Part shown: piece after piece, positions 1 through 7,843 of the stretch | Position numbering within the stretch: the stretch's first letter is position 1 | Layout of the letters: each line of letters opens with the position of its first letter | Translations under genes and position numbers: made by a program | Assembly (NCBI GenBank): GCA_046050105.1 | Contig: JBJOQE010000045.1 | Location: 1 to 22,711, forward strand | Direction: 5' to 3' | Origin: JAYQPD01 sp046050105 | GTDB lineage: Bacteria; Patescibacteriota; Minisyncoccia; Phycocordibacterales; UBA918 | Length of the DNA stretch: 22,711 nt | Notes under the pieces: generated by a model | What the model was told of the DNA's origin: nothing | Seen by the model: the letters and a program-made list of their open reading frames with translations, nothing else | The model's database searches: none

Positions 1-378
1 TGGCTTCATAAGCCACTCCTGTGGGCGCTCGGCATCAGTGGAGCAGGCATTGTGTTCGGCGGTGTTGGCCCTTTCATTGCTTTTGTTGCTGTCATGGCAC
101 ACTTTCTCCACGACACGGTGGGTACCGGTTGGGGTATGCCATGGCTCTGGCCACTCTCTAAACGACGCATAAAACTCTTTTCCACGAAACAGAATGAAAT
201 AAAAGCATCACCTGTGCTCATGAGCTGGTCTTATGAGGAGCTCCCACAATATATTACGAACTACGGCCGGGCTAACTGGAAAGAATACTACTATGGGCGA
301 TGGACGGCGGTAGCAATAGGGGAAACGGGAGTTGCGGTGGTAGGCGTGTTACTCTTTATTGTGGTGTTTGCGGTATAA
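1..378 (+). CDS. C-terminal part of a DUF457/YdjM-like membrane-bound putative metal-dependent hydrolase
   Basis: The reading frame is open from the first base, so the gene starts upstream of the window and only about 125 residues are seen. The segment HFLHDTVGTGWGMPWLWPLS resembles the conserved membrane motif of DUF457/YdjM-like proteins, in which His and Asp lie before a Gly/Pro-rich turn and a W-P-hydrophobic stretch followed by basic residues. One hydrophobic stretch precedes the motif and another forms the extreme C-terminus, so the protein sits in the membrane. The middle part (SWSYEELPQYITNYGRANW) is soluble and I do not recognise it. The gene stops 13 nt before the ATG of the GH1 gene, so the two are probably co-transcribed. 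The family call rests on one motif and has moderate confidence. Confidence 0.55.
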   Translation, partial: WLHKPLLWALGISGAGIVFGGVGPFIAFVAVMAHFLHDTVGTGWGMPWLWPLSKRRIKLFSTKQNEIKASPVLMSWSYEELPQYITNYGRANWKEYYYGRWTAVAIGETGVAVVGVLLFIVVFAV

Positions 379-391
379 GCGTTTCAATTTT

Positions 392-1636
392 ATGAACGAT
401 ACATCCCGAAAATCTGTGTTTCCCAAGGAATTCTATTGGGGTGCCTCTGCTGCCTCATATCAAGTGGAGGGTGGTATAGAGAATACTGACTGGGCGCAAG
501 CCGCACATGAAGGGCGAGTACCGCACTGTGGGCGCGCATGTGACCACTATCACCGATATGAAGAAGACTTTGACCTTGCGAAGTCGCTCGGACACAACGC
601 GCACCGTCTCTCGGTTGAGTGGGTGCGCATCGAACCTGAGGAAGGGAAGTTTAATGATGACGCGATAGCGCATTATCGCACGGTGCTCACTGCACTCCAT
701 GCGCGCGGCATTACGCCCATGATCACTCTCTGGCATTTCACACTCCCTTTGTGGTTTTCTGAAAAGGGTGGTTTTGAACGGAAAGATTCAGCAGATATCT
801 TCGCGCGATATTGCGCATATGTCGCGTTAAAGCTTGGCGACCTCTGTACGCACTTCTCTACTATGAATGAGCCTATTGTGTATGCCTCGAATGGGTGGCT
901 TCGCGGCTCATGGCCGCCATTTAAACGGTTCACTATGACGGGATTAGTGCGCATTACTAACTCAAACCGCCAGTATGAGTCTCGTGCTGACACCGGGTTG
1001 CATGGTCTCTTCCTTTTCCTCCGTGTACGCAAAAATCTAGCGCTTGCACATAACGAAGCGTATCGTCGTATGAAGCAACAGAATCGGGCACTTGATATTG
1101 GTCTGGTGAAGCATGTCATCTTGTTTGAGTCGAACGGCAACCCAATCAACAAAATTAAGGCATGGTTCGCAAATCAGGAATGGACGCATGTCTTTATGCG
1201 GCGTACCTACCAGTATTGTGACTCTATCGGTCTTAACTACTATTTTTATAAAAAGTTTGGGGATACCAAGCAGTACCAGAAGACTGATATGGATTGGGAT
1301 GTCTGCCCTGAGCAGATCTACGGATGTCTCAAAATGCTCTCGCGGTACCGAAAGCCCTTATATGTAACCGAAGCGGGGGTTGCTGATGCAGCCGACCGTA
1401 TACGGGCTGACTACATCGAGCGGCAGGTGGCGGGTGTGAAGCGTGCACTGATGGAGGGTATCGATGTACGCTCACATATGTACTGGTCACTCCTCGATAA
1501 TTATGAGTGGGCATTAGGTTTCGAAAAGCGTTTTGGCCTCATTGGTATTAATTATGAAACCTTAGAGCGCACCCCACGACCCTCAGCGTACGTGTATAAG
1601 GCTATCATCGAACGGGAGCGAGGTCTGGTAGAATAG
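392..1636 (+). CDS. Glycoside hydrolase family 1 (beta-glucosidase/beta-galactosidase type)
   Basis: A retaining GH1 enzyme of 414 residues, near the usual 430-470. The N-terminal signature FPKEFYWGASAASYQVEGG is clear. STMNEP supplies the acid/base Glu160, and YVTEAGVAD supplies the nucleophile Glu327; most relatives have TENG, so Ala replaces Asn here. The C-terminal signature YWSLLDNYEWALGFEKRFGL is intact. There is no signal peptide, so the enzyme should be cytoplasmic and hydrolyse (or transglycosylate) beta-glycosides; the substrate cannot be read from sequence. I chose the ATG at 392 because the frame's earlier TTG lies inside the upstream gene and would add residues foreign to the family. 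There is no Shine-Dalgarno. A TATAAG sequence overlapping the upstream stop (374-379) might act as a weak -10. An EamA transporter and a second glycoside hydrolase follow. Confidence 0.92.
   Translation: MNDTSRKSVFPKEFYWGASAASYQVEGGIENTDWAQAAHEGRVPHCGRACDHYHRYEEDFDLAKSLGHNAHRLSVEWVRIEPEEGKFNDDAIAHYRTVLTALHARGITPMITLWHFTLPLWFSEKGGFERKDSADIFARYCAYVALKLGDLCTHFSTMNEPIVYASNGWLRGSWPPFKRFTMTGLVRITNSNRQYESRADTGLHGLFLFLRVRKNLALAHNEAYRRMKQQNRALDIGLVKHVILFESNGNPINKIKAWFANQEWTHVFMRRTYQYCDSIGLNYYFYKKFGDTKQYQKTDMDWDVCPEQIYGCLKMLSRYRKPLYVTEAGVADAADRIRADYIERQVAGVKRALMEGIDVRSHMYWSLLDNYEWALGFEKRFGLIGINYETLERTPRPSAYVYKAIIERERGLVE
1626..1634 (+). promoter_or_regulatory. Extended -10 promoter, predicted leaderless start of the EamA gene
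   Basis: TGG TAGAAT lies inside the end of the GH1 gene. Exactly six bases separate it from the ATG at 1641, so transcription would begin at or next to the start codon. The same layout occurs before the genes at 4233, 6268 and 8014. Confidence 0.5.
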
Positions 1637-1640
1637 ATAT

Positions 1641-2588
1641 ATGGCTTCCTGGCTTATTCTTGCTATCGGCGCGCAATTTGTCTTTGCGCTCGTGGCACTT
1701 CTTGATAAATATATTGTTTCAGATTCGAAGGCACTGCCACAGCCTTTCGTGTACGCATTCGTCACTTGCTTGATGTCAGGGGCGTCTATCTTGGTTTTTT
1801 TCCTCTCCTGGATACCCATTCCGCTTGAAGGGGTAGTGTTCCCGAGTCTCAGAAATATTGAGTTCCCCTCGCTTGCGGTTGTCGCGTTCTCCTTCCTCTC
1901 CGCCTATACCTTTTTTAGTGCGCTCACGTCGATGTTCTCTGCACTTAAAAACGCAGACGCCTCAGATGTAGTGCCAGTTGTGGGTTCCGTGTCGGCACTT
2001 GGTACGTTTGCGCTCGGCTACTTTTTCCTCGGTGGCTCACTGTCTCCTCATTTCATTGCGGGTATCGTGCTCCTCGCGGTGGGTACTGCACTCGTCTCTC
2101 ATTTCCGCTTTCACTATAAGACCGCTCTCATCTCCATTCACGCAGGCCTTTTCTTTGCCCTCCATTATGTGACTTTTAAAGGATTGTTAGGTATTACGAC
2201 ATTCGACAATGCCTTTTTCTGGTCGCGAGTGGGCTTTGTCTGTTTTGCGCTCTCCATGCTGCTCGTGCCTGATTGGTTTGACCGTGTGGTCGGGCAAGCA
2301 AAGACAACAGGGAAGCGAGCAGGTGCTTTGGTGGTTGGCAACAAAGTGCTCGCTGGCATTGCGTCCATCCTTATTTTAAAAGCAACGGAGTTGGTGCCAC
2401 AAGATCAGTTCCCGGTGGTGCAGGCGCTCGGCGGCCTCCAGTTCGTATTCGTGCTCGCCCTTGGTTTTATGTTCGGTCGACATACCCCGCACGCCCTTGG
2501 AGAAAATACCCACCAGATGCGAGACATTCTCCACAAGGCGGCATTCGTGTCGATTATTGCACTCGGTTTCTTTATGTTGTTTGTATAA
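1641..2588 (+). CDS. EamA/DMT-family transporter
   Basis: A 315-residue, very hydrophobic protein with about ten predicted membrane helices in two halves, the fold of the drug/metabolite transporter superfamily. The segment SALKNADASDVVPVVGSVSA and the second-half stretch ILKATELVPQDQFPVVQALG fit the helix 3-4 and 8-9 region of EamA proteins, where residues after a polar DA or PV pair are conserved. Length matches the usual 280-320. It should export or import a small metabolite across the cytoplasmic membrane; the substrate is unknown. It begins 4 nt after the GH1 stop and is followed by another glycoside hydrolase, so a link to sugar handling is possible but inferred only from position. No Shine-Dalgarno is present; a -10 box six bases upstream predicts a leaderless message. 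Confidence 0.75.
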   Translation: MASWLILAIGAQFVFALVALLDKYIVSDSKALPQPFVYAFVTCLMSGASILVFFLSWIPIPLEGVVFPSLRNIEFPSLAVVAFSFLSAYTFFSALTSMFSALKNADASDVVPVVGSVSALGTFALGYFFLGGSLSPHFIAGIVLLAVGTALVSHFRFHYKTALISIHAGLFFALHYVTFKGLLGITTFDNAFFWSRVGFVCFALSMLLVPDWFDRVVGQAKTTGKRAGALVVGNKVLAGIASILILKATELVPQDQFPVVQALGGLQFVFVLALGFMFGRHTPHALGENTHQMRDILHKAAFVSIIALGFFMLFV

Positions 2589-2596
2589 CTTCTAGT

Positions 2597-3601
2597 ATGC
2601 GCCGTACACTATTGATACTTGCTCCAGTCGCTGCACTCCTCATACTGAGTGCTCTGGGGTTATGGCTCTTGTCGCAGAAGTCAATTCCAGAGCGTGTGGT
2701 GTATGGCATGTCATTTAATGCGCTCTACGCAGAAGAACTTGGTCTCGATTCACGTGAAGTGTTTATAGCAATTCTTGATGAGCTTAAGGTGCGTCACCTG
2801 AGGCTCGCTGCACACTGGACGATGGTGGAACCAGAGAAAGACGCGTACAACTGGAGTGAAACTGACTTTCAGCTTCGCGAGGCACAAAAACGACAAGCTG
2901 ATGTCATCATGGGTGTTGGACGTAGACTGCCCAGGTGGCCTGAGTGTCATGTGCCATCGTGGGCACAAGCATTGTCATGGGAAGAACAGAAACGTGAAAT
3001 ACGGCAGCTCCTCACGGAAACAGTGCTGAGATATAAAGACAATCCAGCCATCACCTACTGGCAGGTTGAGAACGAACCCTTCCTTGAAGTGTTTGCAAAA
3101 GAACACTGTGGTGAGCTCGATCGCGATTTTTTAGCTGAAGAAATCGCATTGGTACGCTCACTTGATGCGACACGCCCTATATTGGTGACCGACAGTGGCA
3201 ACCTCGGTACTTGGAAGGGGGCATACACCGCTGGGGATGTATTTGGGACCAGTGTCTATGTGTACTTCTGGAATCCTGAATTAGGCCAATTCAAAACTGT
3301 GCTCCCGCCATGGTTTTATCGTGCTAAAGAGGGGCTTATGGCGCTTTTCTTTGGTGAAAAACGCACGTTCCTCATTGAGCTCTCTGCCGAGCCGTGGTTG
3401 CTTGAGCCTATCGTGCAAGTGCCTCTCGACATACAAATGGAGCGCATGGATGTAAAAAAGTTTGAAGAGATTCTTGAGTATGCACGCAAGACACGCTACG
3501 AAACCCAGTATTTGTGGGGTGCTGAGTGGTGGTATTGGATGCGCCAAAAGGGACACGAGGAAATGTGGGAGCGTGGCAAGCGGGTGTTTTTAGGTACGTA
3601 A
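2597..3601 (+). CDS. Membrane-anchored TIM-barrel glycoside hydrolase (clan GH-A type)
   Basis: 334 residues. An N-terminal hydrophobic helix (about residues 4-26) after MRR acts as a signal anchor and places the rest outside the membrane. The body reads as a clan GH-A barrel: HLRLAAHWTMVEPEKDAYNW matches the early strand with a W-x-x-x-E-P turn, and YWQVENEPF provides a typical N-E-P acid/base (Glu160). LIELSAEPW near residues 259-267 holds the candidate nucleophile, Glu261 or Glu265. I cannot assign a GH family number; GH5, GH39 and GH42-like enzymes share these motifs. The gene begins 8 nt after the transporter stop; TATAAC(T) at 2584-2590 could be a -10. Its cytoplasmic GH1 neighbour suggests a pair acting outside and inside the cell, which is inference. 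Confidence 0.7.
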   Translation: MRRTLLILAPVAALLILSALGLWLLSQKSIPERVVYGMSFNALYAEELGLDSREVFIAILDELKVRHLRLAAHWTMVEPEKDAYNWSETDFQLREAQKRQADVIMGVGRRLPRWPECHVPSWAQALSWEEQKREIRQLLTETVLRYKDNPAITYWQVENEPFLEVFAKEHCGELDRDFLAEEIALVRSLDATRPILVTDSGNLGTWKGAYTAGDVFGTSVYVYFWNPELGQFKTVLPPWFYRAKEGLMALFFGEKRTFLIELSAEPWLLEPIVQVPLDIQMERMDVKKFEEILEYARKTRYETQYLWGAEWWYWMRQKGHEEMWERGKRVFLGT

Positions 3602-3604
3602 TAT

Positions 3605-3793
3605 ATGCAACAATTTCACCATGCTGTGCGTCGGCTTCTGCCGTTTCTCTATGAGCGTAACTGGTACACAGGTACTTTTGAGTTATCGACGAAACGCAGC
3701 CTGATGTTTCTTTTGTCCATTTGTGTGTGTGTAGGTCTCGTGCTGTTGGTGTGGTGGTTTTCACAGCCAATCGAGTATATCCAGGAGTATTAA
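3605..3793 (+). CDS. Small single-pass membrane protein, unknown function
   Basis: 62 residues with a basic, aromatic-rich N-terminus followed by one hydrophobic helix (about residues 33-52, MFLLSICVCVGLVLLVWWF) and a short polar tail. I do not recognise a family. It lies 3 nt after the preceding glycoside hydrolase stop and 6 nt before the next ATG, on the same strand, which supports it as a real operon member despite its size. There is no Shine-Dalgarno. The topology (basic residues before the helix, acidic tail after) suggests the N-terminus stays in the cytoplasm. Confidence 0.55.
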   Translation: MQQFHHAVRRLLPFLYERNWYTGTFELSTKRSLMFLLSICVCVGLVLLVWWFSQPIEYIQEY

Positions 3794-3799
3794 CTATCT

Positions 3800-4210
3800 A
3801 TGAAAGTACTGAAATTCATTATCGTAGCACTTCTCCTCTTGTCTGCAGGTATCCTTATAGGTATCGGGTATGTATGGAAAAACATTGCGTTTGCTCCAGA
3901 TGTGGTGCCGCGGAAAGCGACATCAAGCACCGCAGTCCTGGAGCAGGAAGTGCAAGGGCGCACACAGACGACACCCACAACTTCCTTAAACGGTATGCAG
4001 CCCATCACAGTATCCACATCAGATCTTTCAGAAGGTCAACAGAAAGTGTTGCAGACACTCGGTATTGATGATCAGTCTATTACTATCACTCCGGAAGCGG
4101 TGATGTGTGCCACAGCCGCACTTGGAGAGACGCGGGCGGGTGAACTCAAAGCAGGTGCTGCACCGTCTCTCTCTGAAGGTCTCACCCTACTTTCCTGCCT
4201 TAAGAAATAG
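3800..4210 (+). CDS. Small membrane-anchored extracytoplasmic protein, unknown function
   Basis: 136 residues. Residues 5-27 form a signal anchor or uncleaved signal peptide (MKVLKFIIVALLLLSAGILI). A Ser/Thr-rich linker follows, then a compact tail, residues about 70-136, with two cysteines (MCATAAL and LLSCLKK) that could form a disulfide outside the cell. I do not recognise the family. The start at 3800 lies 6 nt after the previous stop. AGGAG at 3783-3787 is a possible but distant Shine-Dalgarno (12 nt), and TATTAA six bases before the ATG mimics the leaderless promoter layout. It precedes the polymer-forming-domain gene and may belong to the same envelope operon. Confidence 0.6.
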   Translation: MKVLKFIIVALLLLSAGILIGIGYVWKNIAFAPDVVPRKATSSTAVLEQEVQGRTQTTPTTSLNGMQPITVSTSDLSEGQQKVLQTLGIDDQSITITPEAVMCATAALGETRAGELKAGAAPSLSEGLTLLSCLKK

Positions 4211-4220
4211 CGTAATCGAG

Positions 4221-4226
4221 TATACT
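4221..4226 (+). promoter_or_regulatory. -10 box TATACT, predicted leaderless start of the polymer-forming-domain gene
   Basis: TATACT is followed by exactly six bases and then the ATG at 4233. No extended TG and no clear -35 are visible. The spacing equals that seen at 1641, 6268 and 8014. Confidence 0.45.
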
Positions 4227-4232
4227 ATCCCT

Positions 4233-5348
4233 ATGCAAATACCGTTTTTAAAATCAGTATGGTGCCTCCTCTTCCTGTGTGCGGTCAGTATTCCACAGTA
4301 TGTATGCGCGGCACCAGTTATTCGTACAGGGGATACTATTTCCCTCAAAGAAGATCAGTCTATTCCTGGTGACTTCTACTCCTTCGGTGGCTCACTAACC
4401 AACGCGGCACGCATTGGTGGTGATGCTTATGTGGCAGCAGGTACCGTGACGCAAAATGGGGTGATTGATGCAGATTTTTCAGGTATTGTGGGGCAGCTTG
4501 AAATACACGCTCCAGTAGGGGACGACGTACGTATCGTGGGCGGCAGGGTAGTGATTGCCAATAAAGTTTCAGGTGATGTGGTAGTCGTTGGCGGAGAGCT
4601 GACGGTGACCTCAACTGCTGAAATTGAGGGAGATATACTTTTTTACGGTGGTGTGCTCTCTATTGAAGGCGCTGTTAAAGGTTCGGTGTTGGCCCATGCA
4701 GAGACAATACGTGTGGATGCACGCGTTGGTAAAGATATAAGTGTGACAGCAGCTAATGAGTTGGTATTTGGAGCACATGCGGATGTGGGTGGTAATGTGC
4801 GTTACACAAGTAGTAAAGAGGCAATGCGGGCCATCGACTCAGTGATAGTAGGGTCGGTGACGCGTGATGATAATTTCCCACTTACGAAGCAAGCGTCGGG
4901 CCCCAGCCTTATGCCATTTTTGGTATTACTCTTTACCGGTCTTGTTATCCGTTTTGTGTTTGGTACACACATCACCACGTTCCTCGAGCGTGTCACTACC
5001 TCTTTTGGACACGCTGCGCTTATCGGCTTCGCGACAGGTGTTCTTGTGCCCGTGGCAATAGTGTTGTCGTGTGTCTCGGTGCTTGGTATTTTACTTGGCG
5101 TGATGCTCCTCTGTGCATATATTGGTGCACTTGTAGGCGCGGCAGCACTCTCGGGCGTATTTTTAGGTGGTTTTGTGTCAAAGTATGCAACAGGTACAGC
5201 CTCCTATGGACCACTCTGGGTAGTACTCGGCACCGCACTATTTTACGCGCTATCGTTTGTGCCAGTGGTCGGGCATATTTTGGTACTCGTTATTGTACTC
5301 ATGGTATTTGGGGGATGCGCCACACGTCTCTATGAACGCTATCGATAA
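4233..5348 (+). CDS. Secreted polymer-forming (bactofilin-like) domain protein with C-terminal membrane helices
   Basis: 371 residues. A Sec signal peptide (h-region WCLLFLCAVSI, likely cleavage after VCA near residue 24) precedes a run of short beta-helix repeats rich in Gly and Val, about residues 35-215 (GGSLTNAARIGGDAYVAAG, GGELTVTSTAEIEGDILFYG). Such right-handed beta-helix repeats are the hallmark of polymer-forming cytoskeletal (bactofilin) domains. About four hydrophobic helices follow (residues 225-365), so the repeat domain probably sits outside the membrane rather than in the cytoplasm as in classical bactofilins. The ATG at 4233 is preferred over an earlier start at 4107 because only it begins with a signal peptide and has a -10 box at the right distance. 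The end overlaps the next gene by 17 nt. Confidence 0.75.
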   Translation: MQIPFLKSVWCLLFLCAVSIPQYVCAAPVIRTGDTISLKEDQSIPGDFYSFGGSLTNAARIGGDAYVAAGTVTQNGVIDADFSGIVGQLEIHAPVGDDVRIVGGRVVIANKVSGDVVVVGGELTVTSTAEIEGDILFYGGVLSIEGAVKGSVLAHAETIRVDARVGKDISVTAANELVFGAHADVGGNVRYTSSKEAMRAIDSVIVGSVTRDDNFPLTKQASGPSLMPFLVLLFTGLVIRFVFGTHITTFLERVTTSFGHAALIGFATGVLVPVAIVLSCVSVLGILLGVMLLCAYIGALVGAAALSGVFLGGFVSKYATGTASYGPLWVVLGTALFYALSFVPVVGHILVLVIVLMVFGGCATRLYERYR

Positions 5349-6225
5349 CACTGGGTACATTGAGACACAAGCAAAACTCTTTGCACGTGCCTCACTGCGA
5401 CATTACGAAATCTATCTCACGCTTGAGTCATACGAAAAGGAGCCAGCGCTTAAAATGCTCATGAGTGAGCTGGCGCAGGTAACCAAAGACGAGTTTATTT
5501 TTTGGGGTCGCAAAGGGGTGGTGCGTGGCGACGAAGTGAAGCGGCCTCTTTTGGCCTATGGCTATGTGGTGCTTCGCAGATTGCTCGGTGTAACCCTTGC
5601 CACACATCTCATTATTAATCGCGAACGTGCTCGTCTGTCACATTTTGAAGCCTATTGTGTCGACTGTCTTGACCACGATGAGCGCAAGGCAGTGGAAGCT
5701 ATGATTGCACGTTCCCTTGCGCTCGTTCCCGCGTCCGAAGACCCACATTATCGTTTTTTTTCGTACGTCGTACTTGGATGGAATGACGCGCTTATCGAAC
5801 TAGTGGGTGCACTTATTGGGTTTTCATTGGCGCTACGAGATCCTCGCATTGTGACTGTTGCTGGGCTGGTCTCTGGTATTACGGCTGCTGCATCGATTGC
5901 AGCCTCAGCTTACTTGCAAGCTGAACATGAGACCGGCAAAGATCCCCACCGCGCAGCATTTTATACCGGTCTTTCGTACTTTGTGATTGCGACACTACTT
6001 GTGTTGCCATTTGTTATTACTGGTTCGATAGTATGGGGAGTAGTTATCATGCTGGGGATTGCACTTATGTTGGTGTTTGTGCTGGCACTTTACAGCTCAG
6101 TGGTGTTGGGCAAAGCGTATCTTCATCAAGTACGTCAGATCCTCGCGCTGTCTCTTGGTGTAGCATTTGTCGCATTCAGCGTCGGCTATTTCCTCAACCT
6201 CCTCGTGGTTGGCGTAGGTAGTTAG
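5332..6225 (+). CDS. VIT1/CCC1-family membrane protein with ferritin-like N-terminal domain
   Basis: 297 residues. The first part (about 1-120) is helical and acidic, with ETQAKLFARASLRHYEIYL and spaced Glu/His residues as in ferritin/rubrerythrin-like domains that precede VIT1-type transporters. The C-terminal part has about five membrane helices and carries the family pattern VLGWNDALIELVGALIGF, followed by GLVSGITAAASIAASAYLQA. VIT1/CCC1 proteins move iron or manganese across membranes; the N-terminal domain may sense or hold metal. The start at 5332 overlaps the preceding gene by 17 nt; the frame's earlier start at 5257 would encode residues foreign to the family. It is the last gene of the 1-6225 block and has no terminator. 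Confidence 0.8.
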   Translation: MNAIDNTGYIETQAKLFARASLRHYEIYLTLESYEKEPALKMLMSELAQVTKDEFIFWGRKGVVRGDEVKRPLLAYGYVVLRRLLGVTLATHLIINRERARLSHFEAYCVDCLDHDERKAVEAMIARSLALVPASEDPHYRFFSYVVLGWNDALIELVGALIGFSLALRDPRIVTVAGLVSGITAAASIAASAYLQAEHETGKDPHRAAFYTGLSYFVIATLLVLPFVITGSIVWGVVIMLGIALMLVFVLALYSSVVLGKAYLHQVRQILALSLGVAFVAFSVGYFLNLLVVGVGS

Positions 6226-6252
6226 CCGGTGGAGTGCAGGTGCAGCTTTTTT

Positions 6253-6261
6253 TGGTATGAT
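6253..6261 (+). promoter_or_regulatory. Extended -10 promoter, predicted leaderless start of nth
   Basis: A T-run leads into TGG TATGAT, then exactly six bases and the ATG at 6268. No Shine-Dalgarno lies in between, so the message should start at the AUG. Confidence 0.6.
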
Positions 6262-6267
6262 GCCGGC

Positions 6268-6936
6268 ATGGATGTCACCGTGAAAAAAGAGCGCACGGCA
6301 AGGGTGCGGCGTATGAATCGTGTCCTGGTCGAGCTATTTCCTGTGCATCGTATCGAACTCAACTACACGACGCCATTTGAGCTCATGGTGGCAGTACAAC
6401 TTTCAGCGCAGTGCACTGACAAGCGAGTCAATCAGGTTACCGCACAACTTTTTAAAAAATACCCCACACTTGAAAGTTATGTACGTGCGCGCCCCCACGT
6501 GTTTGAACGTGATATTTTTGCCTGCGGTTTCTATAGAAATAAAACAAAAAATATCCTTGCCACCGCACAATGTGTCAAAGAACAATTTCATGGCGAGGTG
6601 CCCCGCACTATGCATGAATTACTCACGTTGCCCGGTGTCGCTCGGAAGACCGCAAATGTGATTCTTTCCAACCTTTATGGCATATCAGAGGGTATTGCGG
6701 TAGATACACACATAAGACGTTTCGCCATACGTTTTGATCTTTCAGACTACACCGATCCTGTGCGTATAGAGCGCGATTTAATGACTATAGTACCGAAAAA
6801 GGAGTGGTGGGATTTTCATCACCGACTCGTGCTGTATGGTCGTTATCATTGCCCGGCACGTAAGCACCATTGTAAGCTCCATCCGCTTACGGTGCTCTAT
6901 CCGGACGCAGCTAAAAAATGGCCACGTGCTAAATAG
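6268..6936 (+). CDS. nth: Endonuclease III (DNA glycosylase/AP lyase) with incomplete Fe-S motif
   Basis: 222 residues, the family's normal length. It removes oxidised pyrimidines from DNA and nicks the resulting abasic site. The helix-hairpin-helix LPGVARKTANVIL supplies the catalytic Lys127, and IAVDTHIRR supplies Asp146, matching E. coli K120 and D138. QLSAQCTDKRVNQVT is the usual N-terminal signature. The C-terminal 4Fe-4S motif is broken: the first two cysteines remain (Cys195, Cys202 in CPARKHHC), but the third and fourth positions are His205 and Tyr211. The cluster is therefore probably absent or altered. ATG 6268 is chosen over an upstream start at 6229 by homology and by the -10 box. 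A MutY-like glycosylase without Fe-S cysteines is encoded at 8960. Confidence 0.92.
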   Translation: MDVTVKKERTARVRRMNRVLVELFPVHRIELNYTTPFELMVAVQLSAQCTDKRVNQVTAQLFKKYPTLESYVRARPHVFERDIFACGFYRNKTKNILATAQCVKEQFHGEVPRTMHELLTLPGVARKTANVILSNLYGISEGIAVDTHIRRFAIRFDLSDYTDPVRIERDLMTIVPKKEWWDFHHRLVLYGRYHCPARKHHCKLHPLTVLYPDAAKKWPRAK

Positions 6937-6964
6937 CATGTCAAGTAGCGTGTTCTTTTGACAG

Positions 6965-6973
6965 TGGTATAGT
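6965..6973 (+). promoter_or_regulatory. Extended -10 promoter of the SH3/CHAP-like gene
   Basis: TGG TATAGT is followed by nine bases and the ATG at 6983, giving a leader of about 2-3 nt. A TTGACA at 6958-6963 is too close to the -10 (4 nt) to serve as its -35. Confidence 0.55.
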
Positions 6974-6982
6974 GGCCCTGCT

Positions 6983-7843
6983 ATGCAATTGCTTTCAGCT
7001 GTGTTTTGGGACCTGGCCGATTTTGCGCTCCGCGCACTTTTTGGTGTCGCTATTCTCACACGGGATGAGTGTGATGTAGTGTATGTAGCACCCCGCCCTG
7101 AGCGATTAGCGCTTGGTACTCCTCAGCCTGCCGCTCCAGAAAAAGACGTACCGCATGCACATCTTGAAAGTGTGTTTGAGGAGCCTGCTACGCTACCGCA
7201 AAAAAATACCATCGCCTACGTTGCCTCAAGTGGTGCGCCACTTCGAGTATCCCCGACGCATGGGGTAGACAACATACTGATGCGCCTGCCGTTTGGCGCT
7301 ATGGTGGTGGCTGTTGATACTCACGATGGGTGGGTGCGCATATTCTATGCCGGCACAGAAGGTTATGTTGAACTTGCTGACGTGGTGGATCGGGCAGCCT
7401 TCGTACATCCGCGCTTTACGATTGGAGAGGCACATGAGGCACACGACCCGGCGACTGAGCGTGTCCGTGCCATGATCGAGGATATATTTTCATATGGTGA
7501 AGGATCATTACCACTCCAAGCTGAGGAGTACGTGCTCTATAAACTTCGTCGGAACAGTAAAGTGCCTCTGTGGCCGCAAGTCCGTCCCCGCACTGCTGGG
7601 TCATGGGCGAACATATTGCGACACACTGCGGGGGTCAGTCTCGAGAGTCTGCCATCACCACGTTCCGTCCTCGAATATACTTCAGACGAGAAAGGGCACC
7701 TGGCCTTTGTAGAAGCGGTATTTCCCGACGACACTATTCAGATTTCGGAAGCAAATTGGCCCGACCGTGGCATGTATAGCGAACGGGTTTTGGTGCGGGA
7801 AGAATGGCAGAAACTCGCACCTACATTTATCTGTTTTAACTAA
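6983..7843 (+). CDS. SH3-domain protein with degenerate CHAP-like C-terminal domain
   Basis: 286 residues. A hydrophobic N-terminus (LLSAVFWDLADFALRALFGV) may anchor the protein. After a Pro-rich linker, residues about 73-130 form a bacterial SH3 domain (SGAPLRVSPTHGVDN, then DGWVRIFYAGTEGYV), a usual cell-wall-binding module. Residues about 175-280 align by eye with CHAP amidase/peptidase domains: AEEYVLYKLRR, then a W-A pair, then GHLAFVEAV and QISEANW. The His (His239) and the S-E-x-N-W strand are present, but the position of the catalytic Cys before the EYV helix is Ala180, and no Cys lies nearby. It therefore reads as a wall-binding protein with an inactive enzyme domain, if the alignment is right. 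It sits alone between nth and a terminator. Confidence 0.6.
   Translation: MQLLSAVFWDLADFALRALFGVAILTRDECDVVYVAPRPERLALGTPQPAAPEKDVPHAHLESVFEEPATLPQKNTIAYVASSGAPLRVSPTHGVDNILMRLPFGAMVVAVDTHDGWVRIFYAGTEGYVELADVVDRAAFVHPRFTIGEAHEAHDPATERVRAMIEDIFSYGEGSLPLQAEEYVLYKLRRNSKVPLWPQVRPRTAGSWANILRHTAGVSLESLPSPRSVLEYTSDEKGHLAFVEAVFPDDTIQISEANWPDRGMYSERVLVREEWQKLAPTFICFN

Noticed and set aside
6958..6963. TTGACA as a -35 box for the SH3/CHAP-like gene
   Set aside because: Only four bases separate it from TATAGT; a working -35 needs about 17.
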